Shown: piece after piece, positions 1-12,400 of the stretch | Position numbering within the stretch: the stretch's first letter is position 1 | How the letters are laid out: every line of letters begins with the position of its first letter | NCBI RefSeq assembly: GCF_016808095.1 | Contig: NC_068976.1 | Coordinates: 30,932,371 to 30,996,370 of the forward strand | Origin: Vigna angularis | Lineage: Eukaryota > Streptophyta > Magnoliopsida > Fabales > Fabaceae | Length of the DNA: 64,000 bases | Reading direction: 5' to 3' | Translations under genes and position numbers: made by a program | Notes under the pieces: model-generated | The model's database searches: none | What the model saw: only the letters and a program-made list of their open reading frames with translations | Told to the model about the DNA's origin: nothing

Positions 1-539
1 CTTTATATATAAAATACATAATGTTAATTTTTTTAAGTTGTTTCAATTAATTTTTATTTTTAATAACATTAAATAAAAAGAGAAAAAATAAATAAGAAAA
101 GAAAATAAATAAGAAAAGAAAATAAATAAAATATGTTTTAAAGAATTAATTTCTCATAAAGACTTACTTTTTATAAGAAAAGAACATTTGTACTTGTTTC
201 TTGGAATAAGTAATTATTTTAATAAAATAAATTATTTTTTAAAATTTGAAGTGTTTGTTTAATTTATACATGTGGTTAGTAAATTTTATTCGTTTCTTAG
301 ACAAATATTTGTTCAAAAATTATTCTTTTAAAAATGCATATTTTAGAGTTCAACACATTTGTTATTAGAGTTGGTTTGTCTGTAAACGTAGAAAGATGTA
401 TAATTTGATTTATGGTTTATGAATTAATCTTAACTCACTTTTAAATAAACTTTTGTGTTGGTTCACGACAAGTTTTAAAAAACTTTAACACTCAAAGTTT
501 ATTCTTAAATTAGGTTAAGGTTAGAGTTAAATTAAGTTT
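1..539. other. AT-rich intergenic DNA, no gene seen
   Basis: Very AT-rich with short A/T-biased repeats (several copies of an AAATAAGAAAAG-like motif near 80-130). No reading frame with recognisable protein similarity on either strand. Confidence 0.6.
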
Positions 540-1160
540 GACCTCACTATAATAATTAATTCCTAAATAATCTTCGATCTAGGTTAAAAGTCGAGTTGAA
601 TCTATTTACGTTGAAAGTCGAATCAAGTTGGTTTGAGTTGAAGGTCAAGACAAGTTAACCTAAGTCGAACGTTAGTTGAATTTATCCAAGTTGAAGGTTA
701 AGTCAAATCAACCCAATATGAGATGACTTGGCTTTACCCTTTGCCCTAGACAAACTCGACCCGAGCCCACTTGCCTCAACCTTCAACTCGAGCCGCACCA
801 ATTTTTTGGCTTGAGTTGACTCACTATAACCTTCGGTTATAACCAACTCAACTTGACCTTTGACTTGACACATATCCACTCGACCTTCGGTCTGACTTGT
901 CTCAACCTTCGATTCGAGTCAACTTTATTCTCTTTCGGTCTGGACCGATTCGTCTCGATTCTTCAACTTGGACCGGTTAATGTTGATCTTCAACCTAGGT
1001 CAACTCGACGTAACACGAGGTATATTTGACTCAACTTAAACTTTATCAACATTGGTTTGACCTAAACACAACTTGACTTAGACCCAACTAAAACGATTAA
1101 CTTAGCTTAGTCTTGACCCAACCCTGCTTATCTTAAGTTAAGATCGACTCGCACAAACTG
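540..1160. repeat. Degenerate GTTGAAGGTC/GACCTTCAAC repeat array
   Basis: About 600 bp built from imperfect units of roughly 20-30 bp with cores such as GTTGAAGGTCAAG, TCAACTCGAC and their complements. Orientation switches near 720: GTTGAA-type to the left, CTTCAACTCGA-type to the right. It is more GC-rich than its flanks. The same vocabulary returns at 57.95-58.86 kb. No protein is encoded. In the second copy the flanks look like those of a decayed DNA transposon, so this may be the interior of a related element; that is inference. Confidence 0.6.
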
Positions 1161-1511
1161 ACTCATGACCTTACTACTTAATACTTTTGTTACTATTTTG
1201 GTTTTGTGAACTTAAAAGTAAGTAAACTTTTTTTACTTTGACTCAACTTTTGTAGGCTTTTGTATGCTGAATTAAATTTACAATTATGAGATTACCTAAT
1301 AATATGTATGTTTTTCTTAAAGTAATATAATTATAATATAACTCTCACCTTTCATTTATATAATTATAATTATGAAAAGAATATAAAAAAAGTCGGATTC
1401 GTAGTTGACTTATAACACAGAATAAATTAGAGTTATGAATAAAGAAATATTGAATAATTAGGTAATATAAAAAATATTCATAACACAAACATAATAAAAA
1501 AATATTTGATA

Positions 1512-1557
<46 letters not shown>

Positions 1558-2163
1558 ACGTGTGATTAAATTTGCCTAATAAATGTAATAATCTTGAAAA
1601 TAATTTTATACTATTCTTAAGATGTTACAATTATAAAATAATTTATAATATTATGATCATATAATTTGGTTGAGATACTTAATATATAAAATCAAATCAT
1701 TGAATCCTTTTCTTATAAATAATCTTTTACACTTATCTCTTAAGACTTTACTTTTTATTTTTTCTATTTTATATTATTTCATCTTTAGCTAACAAATATT
1801 TTAAAATAAAAATATAAATGATTTTTCCTGAATTGTCAAACAAAACATTTTTTGTTACTATTTCCATACTTATTTAGTTCTTCTTTTCTATTTTTTGTTA
1901 CTATTTCCATACGGTACAACAAGTAATTTTAGTATTAGGTTTTGTGATGCTTTCAGATGTAACTATGTTCTGATGCTATATTATGTTGATCTAAACTTTC
2001 TTGAAGACCCTGCTTGATGCTATATTCATCACCACCACCATTCCAGCCATGGTCATGGAACAAAAACATTTTTTTTTATAAACGGCAGGAAAGGTGAAAC
2101 ATGTATTGATCTTCCAATAAAAGAAAATTTTAATGTTGTAAATTTATAATACTTTCAACTAAT
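1161..2163. other. AT-rich intergenic DNA with a TA microsatellite
   Basis: No gene seen. A perfect (TA)n run occupies about 1516-1553 and is followed by GCGCACGTGTG. A short direct repeat (TTTTTTGTTACTATTTCCATAC) lies near 1850-1912. The segment ends at the CACTA element. Confidence 0.6.
1516..1553. repeat. (TA)n microsatellite
   Basis: Uninterrupted TA dinucleotide run of about 38 bp. Confidence 0.95.
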
Positions 2164-3152
2164 CACTAATGCAAAAACAGCGTATAACATCACGCGTTCA
2201 ACGTCCAACCACGTAATAACTAACGTTAAAAATGACTGATGACATTTTTGTAAATAAATGTAATTATTAGACGTAGTTTAGAATTGTAATTCGACGTTAA
2301 TTTGTTATATTGGGTAAATTTTGCGAAAATGTTTGACACGAAGGTGGAAATGTATTTACGTATGACGTCGAATTCGCTAGAATTAGATGTCAAAAGGATA
2401 TAAAACGTCGAATGCCCTAGAGTTAGACATTAAAAGATTACTGAATTCAATAAAAATTTGAGCGGGAGATTGAAAATTCATTCACTTTATCTTAGTGCGC
2501 GATACCCTCTTCTCTGCTCAAACTTTTTTGGAATAAAGTTTGACGACAATCTTTTTTTCTTTTGTTACAAATGCATGTTAATTAACTACTTTATGTATAA
2601 TTTTTGTTTGTTTTGACCGATTATTTTCGTGTTTTTGTCCATCATAGGCGCATTCTGTTTTCTCTCTCACTGGTGGCAATACTTTATTTCGATGAACCCA
2701 CTTTTGAAGGTTAGTTTTCGTTTTGAAGAACTTATTTGTTGAACTTGTTTGTTTGTTTTTTTTAACTTGTTTCTTGTTTTTGTTTGGTTGAATTTGTTTG
2801 TTGTTGTTGTTCGATTGAACTTGTTTGTTGTTTGTTATTGTTTGTTATTATTGTTTGTTGCTGGTACTACACTACACGTTCATAGTTCATACTTTATAAA
2901 ATATCAAAAATTAAAATTTGTTGTTTTTCTATTTGTCAGGTCTCGTAGAGTTGTAAGAAAGGATCACAATTAATTAAAAAAACAAAAAAAGTTTATTAAC
3001 GTCGAATATTGACAAAATTCAACGTTAATTTGATTAGCGTCGAATTGTTGTATGTTCGATGTCAATTTAACGTCTCCCAATATGACGTCGATCTCGAATT
3101 CAACGTGAAAGGCCAAAAAACAACGACGTTATACGGTGTTTTTGTATTAGTG
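2164..3152. mobile_element. Non-autonomous CACTA (En/Spm-like) transposon, 989 bp
   Basis: The element begins CACTAATGCAAAAACA and ends with the inverted counterpart TGTTTTTGTATTAGTG. The terminal inverted repeats (TIRs) match over 28 bp with three mismatches. It is flanked by a perfect 3-bp TSD AAT (2161-2163 and 3153-3155), as expected for CACTA transposases. Subterminal regions carry several copies of an ACGTCGAAT motif in both orientations (near 2290, 2363, 2403 on the left; 2999, 3038, 3085 on the right), the usual layout of transposase-binding sites in this superfamily. The centre is T/G-rich low-complexity sequence; a 74-codon frame at 2749-2973 is not protein-like. No transposase, so mobilisation would need an autonomous partner. 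Confidence 0.92.
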
Positions 3153-3208
3153 AATACAACATATATGTAAAAATATATTTAACTTTCTTAACAAATATAA
3201 ATTTATTT

Positions 3209-4488
3209 GGTTTAATGCTTATTTTGGTCCCTCGATTTGTTAGGTGTGTTCAAAGTTGTTCTACATTTTTTCAAAAGTTCACACAAGTCCCATGTTTTGT
3301 AAAAACGATTCACGTTAGTCCTTTTTGCTTACGGCGCTAAAAGCGTTAACGACAAAGTTGCCCTACTGACCAAAACTCAATGAGTTATCCAGTTTATCAT
3401 TACGTGACACTATGAGGTGAATTGAGGTGTCAATTTTAAAAATAAAACTTAAAGACGTGGATTACTTATAACACAGGGTTAAATGAAATTAGCTTTAGGT
3501 TAAAATCAATTTGCGATTTGGGGAGATTTGGGGTTGAAGATTCGGTTGAAATTGATGTTGGAATTGGATTCGTGGTTCGTTGAAGGTGCAATTTCAAGAA
3601 CGTAGGTCATGTTAGTGTTGTGAACCTCATGTTGTTGTTGTTGGTTTTGGGGGTTAGGATTTATTTTGGTGTTGTCTTTACCCAGCCCTCGTCAGCCAAT
3701 TAATAGAGAAAGGTAAAGCAGCAAAAGCCGCAGAACAAATAAAGCTTCTCTTATCATATACTTTGCTTAATTTTAAGCTAACAAATCCCAATTATTGTTA
3801 CAAAACCAACTTTATCGTCGTCTCCAATTCCAAAGCTACTGAATTTTCGAATTGGTAAAGTCTTCTTTACTTGAATATTGACTAATCATCAATAGACAAT
3901 AACACCTTCCTTGTATACCACCACCATCAACAACTTACTATAAAGCACTCTCTCCTTCTGCAACTATTCAAAACTTGTCTCCTCTGTTTCATGCTCTGCA
4001 TTTCCCACACATACCAAATCATTATATTACCCTTAACGAACTCAATTTCGAAAACCCAATTCAACAATACCCATCACTTTCTCAAAGCTACCTCCACTTG
4101 CTCAGTCTCGCGCTTCAACCGCCACCGCCAAACCCATAACTCAATCTCTCTCCCGCTTTCTTTAGGAAGCGACTAACCCTTTGCTTACTTTAGGAAAGAA
4201 CTTGCACGAACCCTAACCCTTTGTTTTTAACCAATTACTTCAACTTTTAACATTTTCACACACGTTGCCAACTCATTTGACCTCATAGTGCCACGTAATA
4301 ATAAACTGGACAACTCATTCAATTTTGGCCAAGAGACAACTTTGTCGTTAACATTTTTAACATCATAGGAAAAAAGGACTAACGTGAACCGTTTTTACAA
4401 AATATGGAACGTGTGTGAACTTTTGAAAAAAGATAAGACAACTTTGAACACATCTAACAAATCGAGAAATCAAAATAGGTATTAAACC
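3209..4488. mobile_element. Mutator-like non-autonomous element A, 1280 bp
   Basis: Long imperfect TIRs of about 210 bp: the left end GGTTTAATGCTTATTTTGG pairs with the reverse complement of the right end at about 4262-4488. The flanking 9-bp duplication AATTTATTT is perfect (3200-3208 and 4489-4497). Long TIRs with a 9-bp TSD are diagnostic of the Mutator superfamily. The interior has higher GC content and gene-like composition (TTG-rich left half, CCACC/CTC-rich right half), but no protein is recognised; the 61-codon frame at 3991-4176 is unconvincing. It may have captured host sequence in Pack-MULE style, which is inference. Confidence 0.9.
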
Positions 4489-4759
4489 AATTTATTTCAT
4501 ACATTAACTTAATCAATTTATATAAAATTAATAAGTTATTATAATACAAATGTTTAAAAAATAAAGATAGACTTATTTTTCTTTATCAATAATTATTTCT
4601 AAACATCATGCTTGTAAATGATCAATTAATTAAACAGTGAATTGCAACCTCAACCATAACATTCCTTATCCACAAAAATCCAAACAAAGTTCTAGGATGG
4701 GTTAGTTTTCTGACTACACTCAATAGGATCCTTACTAGAAAATGAACCATTAAACCATT

Positions 4760-5119
4760 AGTATATATGCTGCTTCCAACCTCGCCAAGTTCCTCGGCGA
4801 ACTCAAAAGTCTACCATGCTTCCAAACTCCCACATTTAGAATACAAATCCATCAAAGCACTTTCAATGCATAAATCCGACTACATTCTTAATCTCCATAG
4901 CATACCATGTTGTATTTTATTTATTTGAAGTATTGAAATTTCTTCGCGAAAACCATGACTATTAAAACTAAACTTGAATGAATAGCATACCAGGTTAGGT
5001 CTTGGAAACTTATTATACTGGTTATGAAAAAAAAAGGCATTATCTACTCTTTGGACTGGTAATAACCTAAATACTCCTCTCTTTCTTAATGGATCTACAA
5101 TTTTAGAACAGCTAATCAA
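4760..5119 (-). pseudogene. Decayed pentatricopeptide-repeat (PPR) gene fragment
   Basis: On the minus strand around 4875-4815, an open stretch reads ESALMDLYSKCGSLEAW and is followed by a stop. This matches the signature of a PPR motif (ALxDxYxKCGxLExA) in plant organelle RNA-editing proteins of the PLS class. The upstream 79-codon frame (5119-4880) has weak PPR-like spacing, including NLVCYSFKFS, but lies in another frame. Stops and frame changes on both sides show that it is not functional. No flanking complete PPR gene is visible, so it is probably an old retro- or segmental copy. The family call rests on one motif. Confidence 0.5.
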
Positions 5120-6640
5120 GTTACTAATTTAAGATATTTCCATAAATTAATTAATAATCATTAAATGTAAAAACTGATAATCATTATCAAAACAAATATA
5201 TATATATATATATAGAGACATAGATATTAAACTTTGAGTTGAGACAAATTGATGCTCCCACGTGTTTTTCTTTTATCCTTTTGCCGCCACGATGGAAGCG
5301 ATAACGCTATCCTACATATGACGATAATAACTAAATCCTACACTCTCTCAATTTAAAATTTGAATGAACCATAATTTTTCAAAATAAATCCCCAATTTCT
5401 TTGATTGATTCCTAATTTTTTTGTGAATGAATCCTAAACTTTCACATTACAAAGAAACTTGTGGTTACCTAGGGCCTGTCGATGGGGAAACTCATGCAAC
5501 CTTCTGCCGTCAATGGTGGAAGTGGTAACATTGTCTTTTGAGAAAGATTTTTGGTTTTGTTTTTGAGAATGAATGGCAAATAAGAACTAAATCCCTACTT
5601 CTTTTAAACAAATCTATTTAATTAATTTTTCTCAATTTTTTTAATTTTAAAAACACAAAAATTCACACACACATATATAACAATTTGCCATGTCATTAAA
5701 ATACTAACATCAACATATCACCTCAACATTGGTCTAATTTAACAATAAGGGTATAACTATTACAATTTTTACAAAATAAAAACCTAATTAAAACGTGAAA
5801 AAAAGAAAATATCAATTTGAAATTCTCATCCACATAAAAAACATGACGAATGATTAAAACAAAAAGAAACTACAAAACTAGAAATTTCATAAAATATTCT
5901 AAAAAACATGACGAATGATTAAAACAAAAAAAACTACAAAAACTAGAAATTTCATAAAATATTCTTTTTGTTATATTTAGTAAAGTACACTTTATTATTT
6001 AAAATCTTTTCTTTATGAAAACCAATCACTTACTTCATATACCTTATGATTTCTAATTGAAGCTTTTATTTACAATAATCTTTTTTCTTTAATATAAACT
6101 CATACGAATACTAGAATAAGTTTTCTGTCTTTTTCAATAGACAACATGACTAAGTTGCAACCTTTATTTATTTTTTTTCAATACAAAAAGAGAGGCTAAC
6201 AACCTTCCTATTTTAATGCAAATTTATGATTGAATTAGTTTTATTGCTCAATTTAAAATTTATTGCCATTCTATAATTTTAAAGATAATCTATATTTTCA
6301 TTTTAAAATGTCATGATGTGAAGCTAAGATGAAAAAGTAAAAATTATAAAGTAAAAATCGTATTATTAAAAGTCCCAATTAATCAATTAGTTAATTAATG
6401 CAACTCATCCTAATATGACTTTAACTAATTAACGCCGGAACCCTACTAACACTTAAGCATTAATATAGTTAAAATATTAGGAACGAAATGCCTAGTTAAT
6501 TAATGAAACACTTAACTCTAACACTAGACCTCCTAACTGAAATTAGTTAATCAAATAAATAATAAAGCATAATGAAAAATAGTCATCACGTCTGTTTTTT
6601 CTAATTAAAAATTAAAAAAGTTTGTTATTACATTATTTAA
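5120..6640. other. AT-rich intergenic DNA, no gene seen
   Basis: Contains a (TA)n run at about 5197-5214 and a 65-bp direct tandem duplication (5836-5965, listed separately). No recognisable coding region. Confidence 0.6.
5836..5965. repeat. 65-bp tandem duplication
   Basis: Two adjacent near-identical copies (5836-5900 and 5901-5965), each starting AAAAAACATGACGAATG and ending CATAAAATATTCT, differing by one substitution and small indels. They look like a recent local slippage or unequal-exchange duplication. Confidence 0.85.
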
Positions 6641-6649
6641 AAAATATAA

Positions 6650-8217
6650 GGTTTAATGTCACTTTATGTTTTTATTTTTTCCCAGAATCTCAAATAGGTT
6701 CTCTTCTTTTTCAGCGTCTCAATTGGGTTCTTAATTTTGTGAAATTGAATCAAATAAAGGTTTTTCGTCAAATTAATCAAACACCCTTAAGTAAGATGTT
6801 ACGTGGCATACTCACGTGACTAAATTGTGTTTTTTTAATTTTTGAATTAAAAAATGAAGGATAAATAGTGGAAAGACGTTTTAAATTAAGAGAAAAGTTG
6901 GAAATGAAATAAAATTAAGTGCTAAAAGAGGTGTTCTCTTTTCCCCTCTGTTAACTATTCTTAGTGCATCTCTTCTCCTTCAAGGTCCAGCAGACACCAC
7001 CATACCCAAAATCCTCAAAAAAAAATGTTTCCTTTTTTGTCCATACAATGATTCCTCCAAAACCAGCTTTCTCGAAATTCTCCATGATTCCAATTTCATC
7101 TTCCAATCTTCATCCCATTATCATTCTTCTTTTCAAGTAAAACTCTCAAACCTCTACACAACAATCATCCATCATCATAAGTTTATCTTCTTTCACCAAA
7201 TTTACAAAAGAAACCCCAAATTCCAAAACACAATACCTTCATGTTCAACTCCCATAAGCAAAATTCATTTTCTTTATTTAATTTTTTTCTCACGCACCGA
7301 GCATTAAACACCACATCCCGCCAATAATTTTCTACAATTGACCACTATAACAACCACAATTAATCACTTCCAAACAACAATAATACAAATCAAAAACTAA
7401 ACTTTAAAGAATACAAATCAAAAACTAAACTTTAAAGAAGAAAATGAAAGGGGATCCTCTCTCGAATTTATAGCAAATTAAAGAAAGAGTTCCAGCAAAA
7501 CTTTGAGAGGCGAAGCAACGTTCCTTTGTTGCACGCTGATCTGGAAGTTTGAAGGAGAAGCGGCAATGGTGGCACGTTCTTGCTCTAATGGTGGCTCGCG
7601 TGGGGAAAGAAAGAAGTTGGAACGACGGTGTGTGGTGGCACTTCCACCGCGAAGGGCGTCACCAGTGATGATTCTGGCTGGCCGGAGAGAGCAAGGGGGA
7701 CCATGTTATCATGTCGTTTACGCTCTTCCGCCGCACTTGAGCGATTTCATTTATGCGTTTCGCCACCAGCATGTCCCTGGTGGTCCCGTCGGAAGACGGC
7801 GGTTTCTGGGAACCAATTTGTCTAATGGAAGTTCCCTATATCTCGTCTCCCACGAACCCTAAACCTCAATTTCCCCCAATTTCATTTTGATTTCGCAATT
7901 GAAGAAGAGAATGGGCTTTCAATACTTAATTTTATTTCATTTCCAACTTTTCTCTTATTTCCACTCTTTACACTTCATTTTTTAATTCAAAAATTAAAAA
8001 AAAATACAATTCAGTCAGATTTTTAATGCCACGTAATAGAAAATTACACTATCAGCATGTCACACAATACTTTCTTTAACGACGTTTGGTCAATTTGACG
8101 GAAAACCTTTATTTGATCAAATTTTACAAAAAAAAACACGTAATTGAGACGTCGAGAAAGAAGAAGACATATTTGAGATTTGGGATAAAAAATAAGGACC
8201 TAAAGTGACATTAAACC
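6650..8217. mobile_element. Mutator-like non-autonomous element B, 1568 bp
   Basis: The left terminus GGTTTAATGTCACTTTA is matched by the inverted right terminus TAAAGTGACATTAAACC. The TIRs extend imperfectly for roughly 170 bp. The flanking 9-bp duplication AAAATATAA is perfect (6641-6649 and 8218-8226). The terminus is almost the same as in element A at 3209. The centre (about 7440-7870) is markedly GC-richer and holds a 119-codon frame at 7503-7862 with no recognised domain; a second overlapping frame there is a shadow. The centre could be captured gene sequence, but I cannot identify a donor. Confidence 0.9.
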
Positions 8218-8226
8218 AAAATATAA

Positions 8227-9343
8227 ATATACAATAATATTATAAATTAAATTATTAAAATTTATATATTAATCAATAAATATACAATAGTGTTTAATAA
8301 ATAATTTAATTTATTTAATTATATATATATATATATTAAAAAATTATGATATATATATATATAATTTAAAAAATAAAATCAGTAAGTTAGTATAAGATAA
8401 GTTAAGATTTTCAGTTTCTCACTTTATTTTTTGCAAACCACCAACAGGTCGTTGTCGGAGATTGATTCCTAAACAACTACTTCCTGTCTGGTTATTAACT
8501 ATTATTACCATATTTAATACATTTTATACAGGATTGTATAAATTAAGAAAATAATCAATTCATCTATTCTTCATCATTAATCTTTCACTTTTATTCTTAC
8601 TACTTAATTATAATGCACTGCGATAATTTTTTGTTGTTGTTTTGATAAATGCATATAACAAAAATAAACTCTTAAATTTATTAAAATTGTAAAATATCTT
8701 TCATAAAAGTGTTTTTTCTTTTAAGTAAGTGTTTGGGGACTAGATAAAGTATATGATTCTACAACATATTCCTTGATATGCAAAAGATATTCTGGCATGT
8801 TGTAAGGGAAAAAAATCTAGAAAATTAAAACCTGCTTGAACTATATCTTTTCATATTAATTAGCTTTATACACTTTTTAATTTCTAATTAAAGCTTTTAT
8901 TAACAATAATCTCCTTGCTTTAATACGAACTTGATGCGGTTATTCATAAAAAAAACGTTAGCAATGTTTTCTGTGCTTGTCTTACAAGTCACTATTATAG
9001 TAAAATTACAAAAAAGTAATATAAATGATTAAGTTTATTAGAAAATAATGGGACATCTTATATGATAAAAAGAGAAAACTTTGAATAGAAAAACCTATTT
9101 TATAACCATTGATGATTTTACCAAACATCAATTCAAGGATATAGCAGAAAGAAAAAACATCCATAGAAAGAAAAGAAATCTACTTATAAGAGCTTTTCCC
9201 ATATCCGTGTAGATTTGACAAAGACACTATACTTAAGAAAAAGTACTTGTATTTTGACTTCTTAACTTTACACTTAATCTTACAGTTCTAGTTTATGATA
9301 AGAAATGAAAAACAATATTCCGAAATTGAGTTTGTTTCTCTAT
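8227..9343. other. AT-rich intergenic DNA downstream of the IDM1-like gene
   Basis: Contains short TA runs at about 8320-8364. No gene seen. It is the 3' flank of the minus-strand gene that ends at 9430. Confidence 0.6.
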
Positions 9344-9349
9344 TTTATT
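9344..9349 (-). terminator. Candidate polyadenylation signal AATAAA
   Basis: Reads AATAAA on the minus strand, about 80 nt past the stop codon of the IDM1-like gene. Position and sequence suit a plant near-upstream element, but such hexamers are common in AT-rich DNA. Confidence 0.35.
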
Positions 9350-9429
9350 TAGTATCTTTTGCTTTCCCAGCTCAATACTCCACAATATCAACTAATCACT
9401 ATATTCTAAAACTCGTTGTAAATATCAGA

Positions 9430-12400
9430 TTATGAAGTTGGAAGAGTAAAAACACACTCCAGCACTTGTTCATCCATCCTACTTCTCTCTATCTCTTCAG
9501 CTTGGTCTACTTCTGATGCTGAACTGGACTTGTCAAACTCATTTCTATATCTAAGAGTAAAAACATCCTGTGCTTTTCGTTCTGTTTCTGCAACATCAAA
9601 GATCAGTGTTTTAGTTTAGCTACTGAGTAAAATGGTATGTCCTTTATAAATAAAACATGAAGAACCAACAAAAATCTGTTCAAGTTGTGCAAACCTCTTG
9701 TTACACCTGACTGGGGAGATGGAATCCTTGTCAGAAACTTCTGGCACAAGACAGTTTCCTGAAAATCTAGGAAAGCACAGTCCAAGAACTGTGACCTGTC
9801 AAAATTTGACATCTGTGCAAAGCCAAAAGATTTGGTCCAAGTTTCTAGCACAGTAGGAACAGCAGGCAAGACTAATCTCTCCACTCCCAGATGCATCAGG
9901 TTCTGATGAAAGAAAAATTCAACTGAGATAATTATCTTAAACTTCAGAAAATAACTGGAACAATGCAGTAGTGATAATAACTTTTGTAAGAGAAATAGGC
10001 AGAGTAGCATACATTTGCATGCATTTTATGTTACCTTCTCAAGCTCATTCATTAAAATGCGACACATTCCAAGTCGACGATATTGTATTCTGGTACCTAC
10101 AAGTGGTACCTCAGCTACTTTCTGTCCAAACACCCTATAAAATGAAATGGCATGTCAGATGACCATGAAATGAACAAGTATCTAACGCTGCTTGATACTA
10201 CTGCACAATCCTTCACTCACCTAATAGTTGCTACACTAATCAATTCTTCATTTTGCTCCAGAAGTACACTGTAGAAACCCTGGAAATTCAATCGATTGAG
10301 CTCAGACCTACAAATTTCCAAAATGCAGATATCAGGCACTGCCTCTGAGGAGATAACAAAAATCAGCAACATAGACTATGTACACTCAAGAAAAAGTCCA
10401 TACTAAATCCTTGCTTTAGTCTTAAAACACTAACTATTCACAATGGCATCCATGGCACAGTGACCAAGAACAGAAGCATTGTTTAATTCACATTGATAAG
10501 CAAATCTTGAAATTTTAGTTGAAAATTATGTATACTTAAATTAGCCACAGCTATTTACTCTTGAAAAAAGCTTCCAGCTAACATAGAAATGTGATGAATG
10601 GAATCTATGCCAAAGATTTACATATTCAACTCAGGATGCTAGAAGAAAGAACTGAGTATCACACAAACACAATATGCAAATAATTCTTTTAAACATAACG
10701 AACATGAATAAAACGATAAGAATGTCAGACCTAGAGTTGAATATAACATCATCAATGATATCTCTACCAGTGAAAGGGTTCTTTAGGGGATCAAAACACT
10801 CATGCATCACCGAAAGTGCAACACTGAGTTTGCTGTATTTCTCTGCCAATAAGTCATTCAGAGAACTGCCAGCAGCAGAACTCTCAGAGTTGTTAAACTT
10901 CTCCAATGTCCAAGTTAGATTGTTAGGACCCACAATAAGTGGCTTTCCTAATAGACTTTGTAGGCCTGCATATATCTGCAACAAATATACAAAAGTAAAT
11001 GTTACTAGCAGTATATAATGAAGACACGGAGCCTTAAATTAAATGTGTTCTTCTTGCCATGTCTTAAGACACCCTGTCTTAACAACATATACCCATCATC
11101 TAAATCTTCCATTGTTGACAGGTAATTAGCACACATGACCTGAATAAAGAACTCAACTCTTGGACAAGAAACCATTAGTTCCATAAAATCTCATGTTGAA
11201 TAGTTAACTAGAATTACATGTGGGGAAGAACTGACAACAATTCAATTTTGTTTTTATATAAATAGGTTAATGCTTTCAGTGAATGTAAAACCACAATAAA
11301 TAGAAAAGCAGAAAAGGAAAGAAAAGAAAGCCGAAAAGGAGATAAAGCAGATTAATTAATTCCATGCAGATTACGATTAAATTTATCCTAATTATAGAAG
11401 AAAAATAGGTGGATTTGATGTACGTGTACCTGTTCACACTCTTTTCCACAGAACCAATTTTCCATATATCTTCTTGACTCATCCTTTTCTCTATTTTTCA
11501 AGCATCCAACGTGATCTACAGAGTTGACAAAAGATGGCATAAACATTACACTATTGATCAACATTTGCTGTCATCCACAAGAACAAAACTTAAGAAAGGA
11601 ATTTTGGAAATTTTGAACCAAATATCCAAATCAGCTTACATTTATGTTCACATTGAATGCAAGTAAGAAAAAGAACATTCTCAGACTCTTCTGTTTTGAT
11701 TTGGCTGCAAATCGCACAACAACATGATGGGCAAAACCAGTCACCATGAGGGATATCCTACACATGTAGAGGAAAATCAGCCAAATGCAAGACCAGTTAT
11801 TCATATATGAAAGTAATGAATTGCAGTAACCACAAATTGGAAAAAGGAAATAGTACACAGAGATAACAGTTAATTGGCATAATTGAAAAGAAAAACAGTT
11901 AACATACATTCAAACCAAGACATGTCCTATGAAATGCGGATGGACATTGGTCGCATAATATAAGTTCACCACCATATTGACAGACAGAACAAATGTCGTC
12001 ATTCTCTCCTCTCAACAGATCATTGCATGGTCTGTTCATATCTTCCCTTGTTCTATCATCGTGCATTTCTTTTATCATGCAATCTAAGAGTGACCTACCA
12101 TCCTTCAAAAATATGCTGGCAGAAGGCCTGCAGTCACCAGTTCCACCAGCGTGATTTACAAAGCCCCGAATACCATATATTTCCTGGCAACAGCTACACT
12201 TAATCCCATAATAAGTAATCCTCCCCTGAGCTGAATCAGTGTTACTGCCTCCTTCTACCCAGTAATAGACCTTACATCTTGACATCAGCACCCCCCTACC
12301 CATTAACCAAGACACAACATTTTGAGGTCGTTGGTGTGACAGACTTGGGGCAGACAGCACCCTTTTGCTTGATCTTAGACATTTTGTACGTGACCCTTTC

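Noticed and set aside
2749..2973. 74-codon Phe/Val/Leu-rich frame
   Set aside because: Made of TTG/TTT low-complexity repeats inside the CACTA element; would mimic a membrane protein by composition only.
7628..7825. 65-codon frame overlapping 7503-7862 in element B
   Set aside because: Alternative frame of the same GC-rich cargo; neither frame is recognised and both cannot be real.
10674..11018. 114-codon plus-strand frame
   Set aside because: Antisense to exon 5 of the acetyltransferase gene; no independent features.
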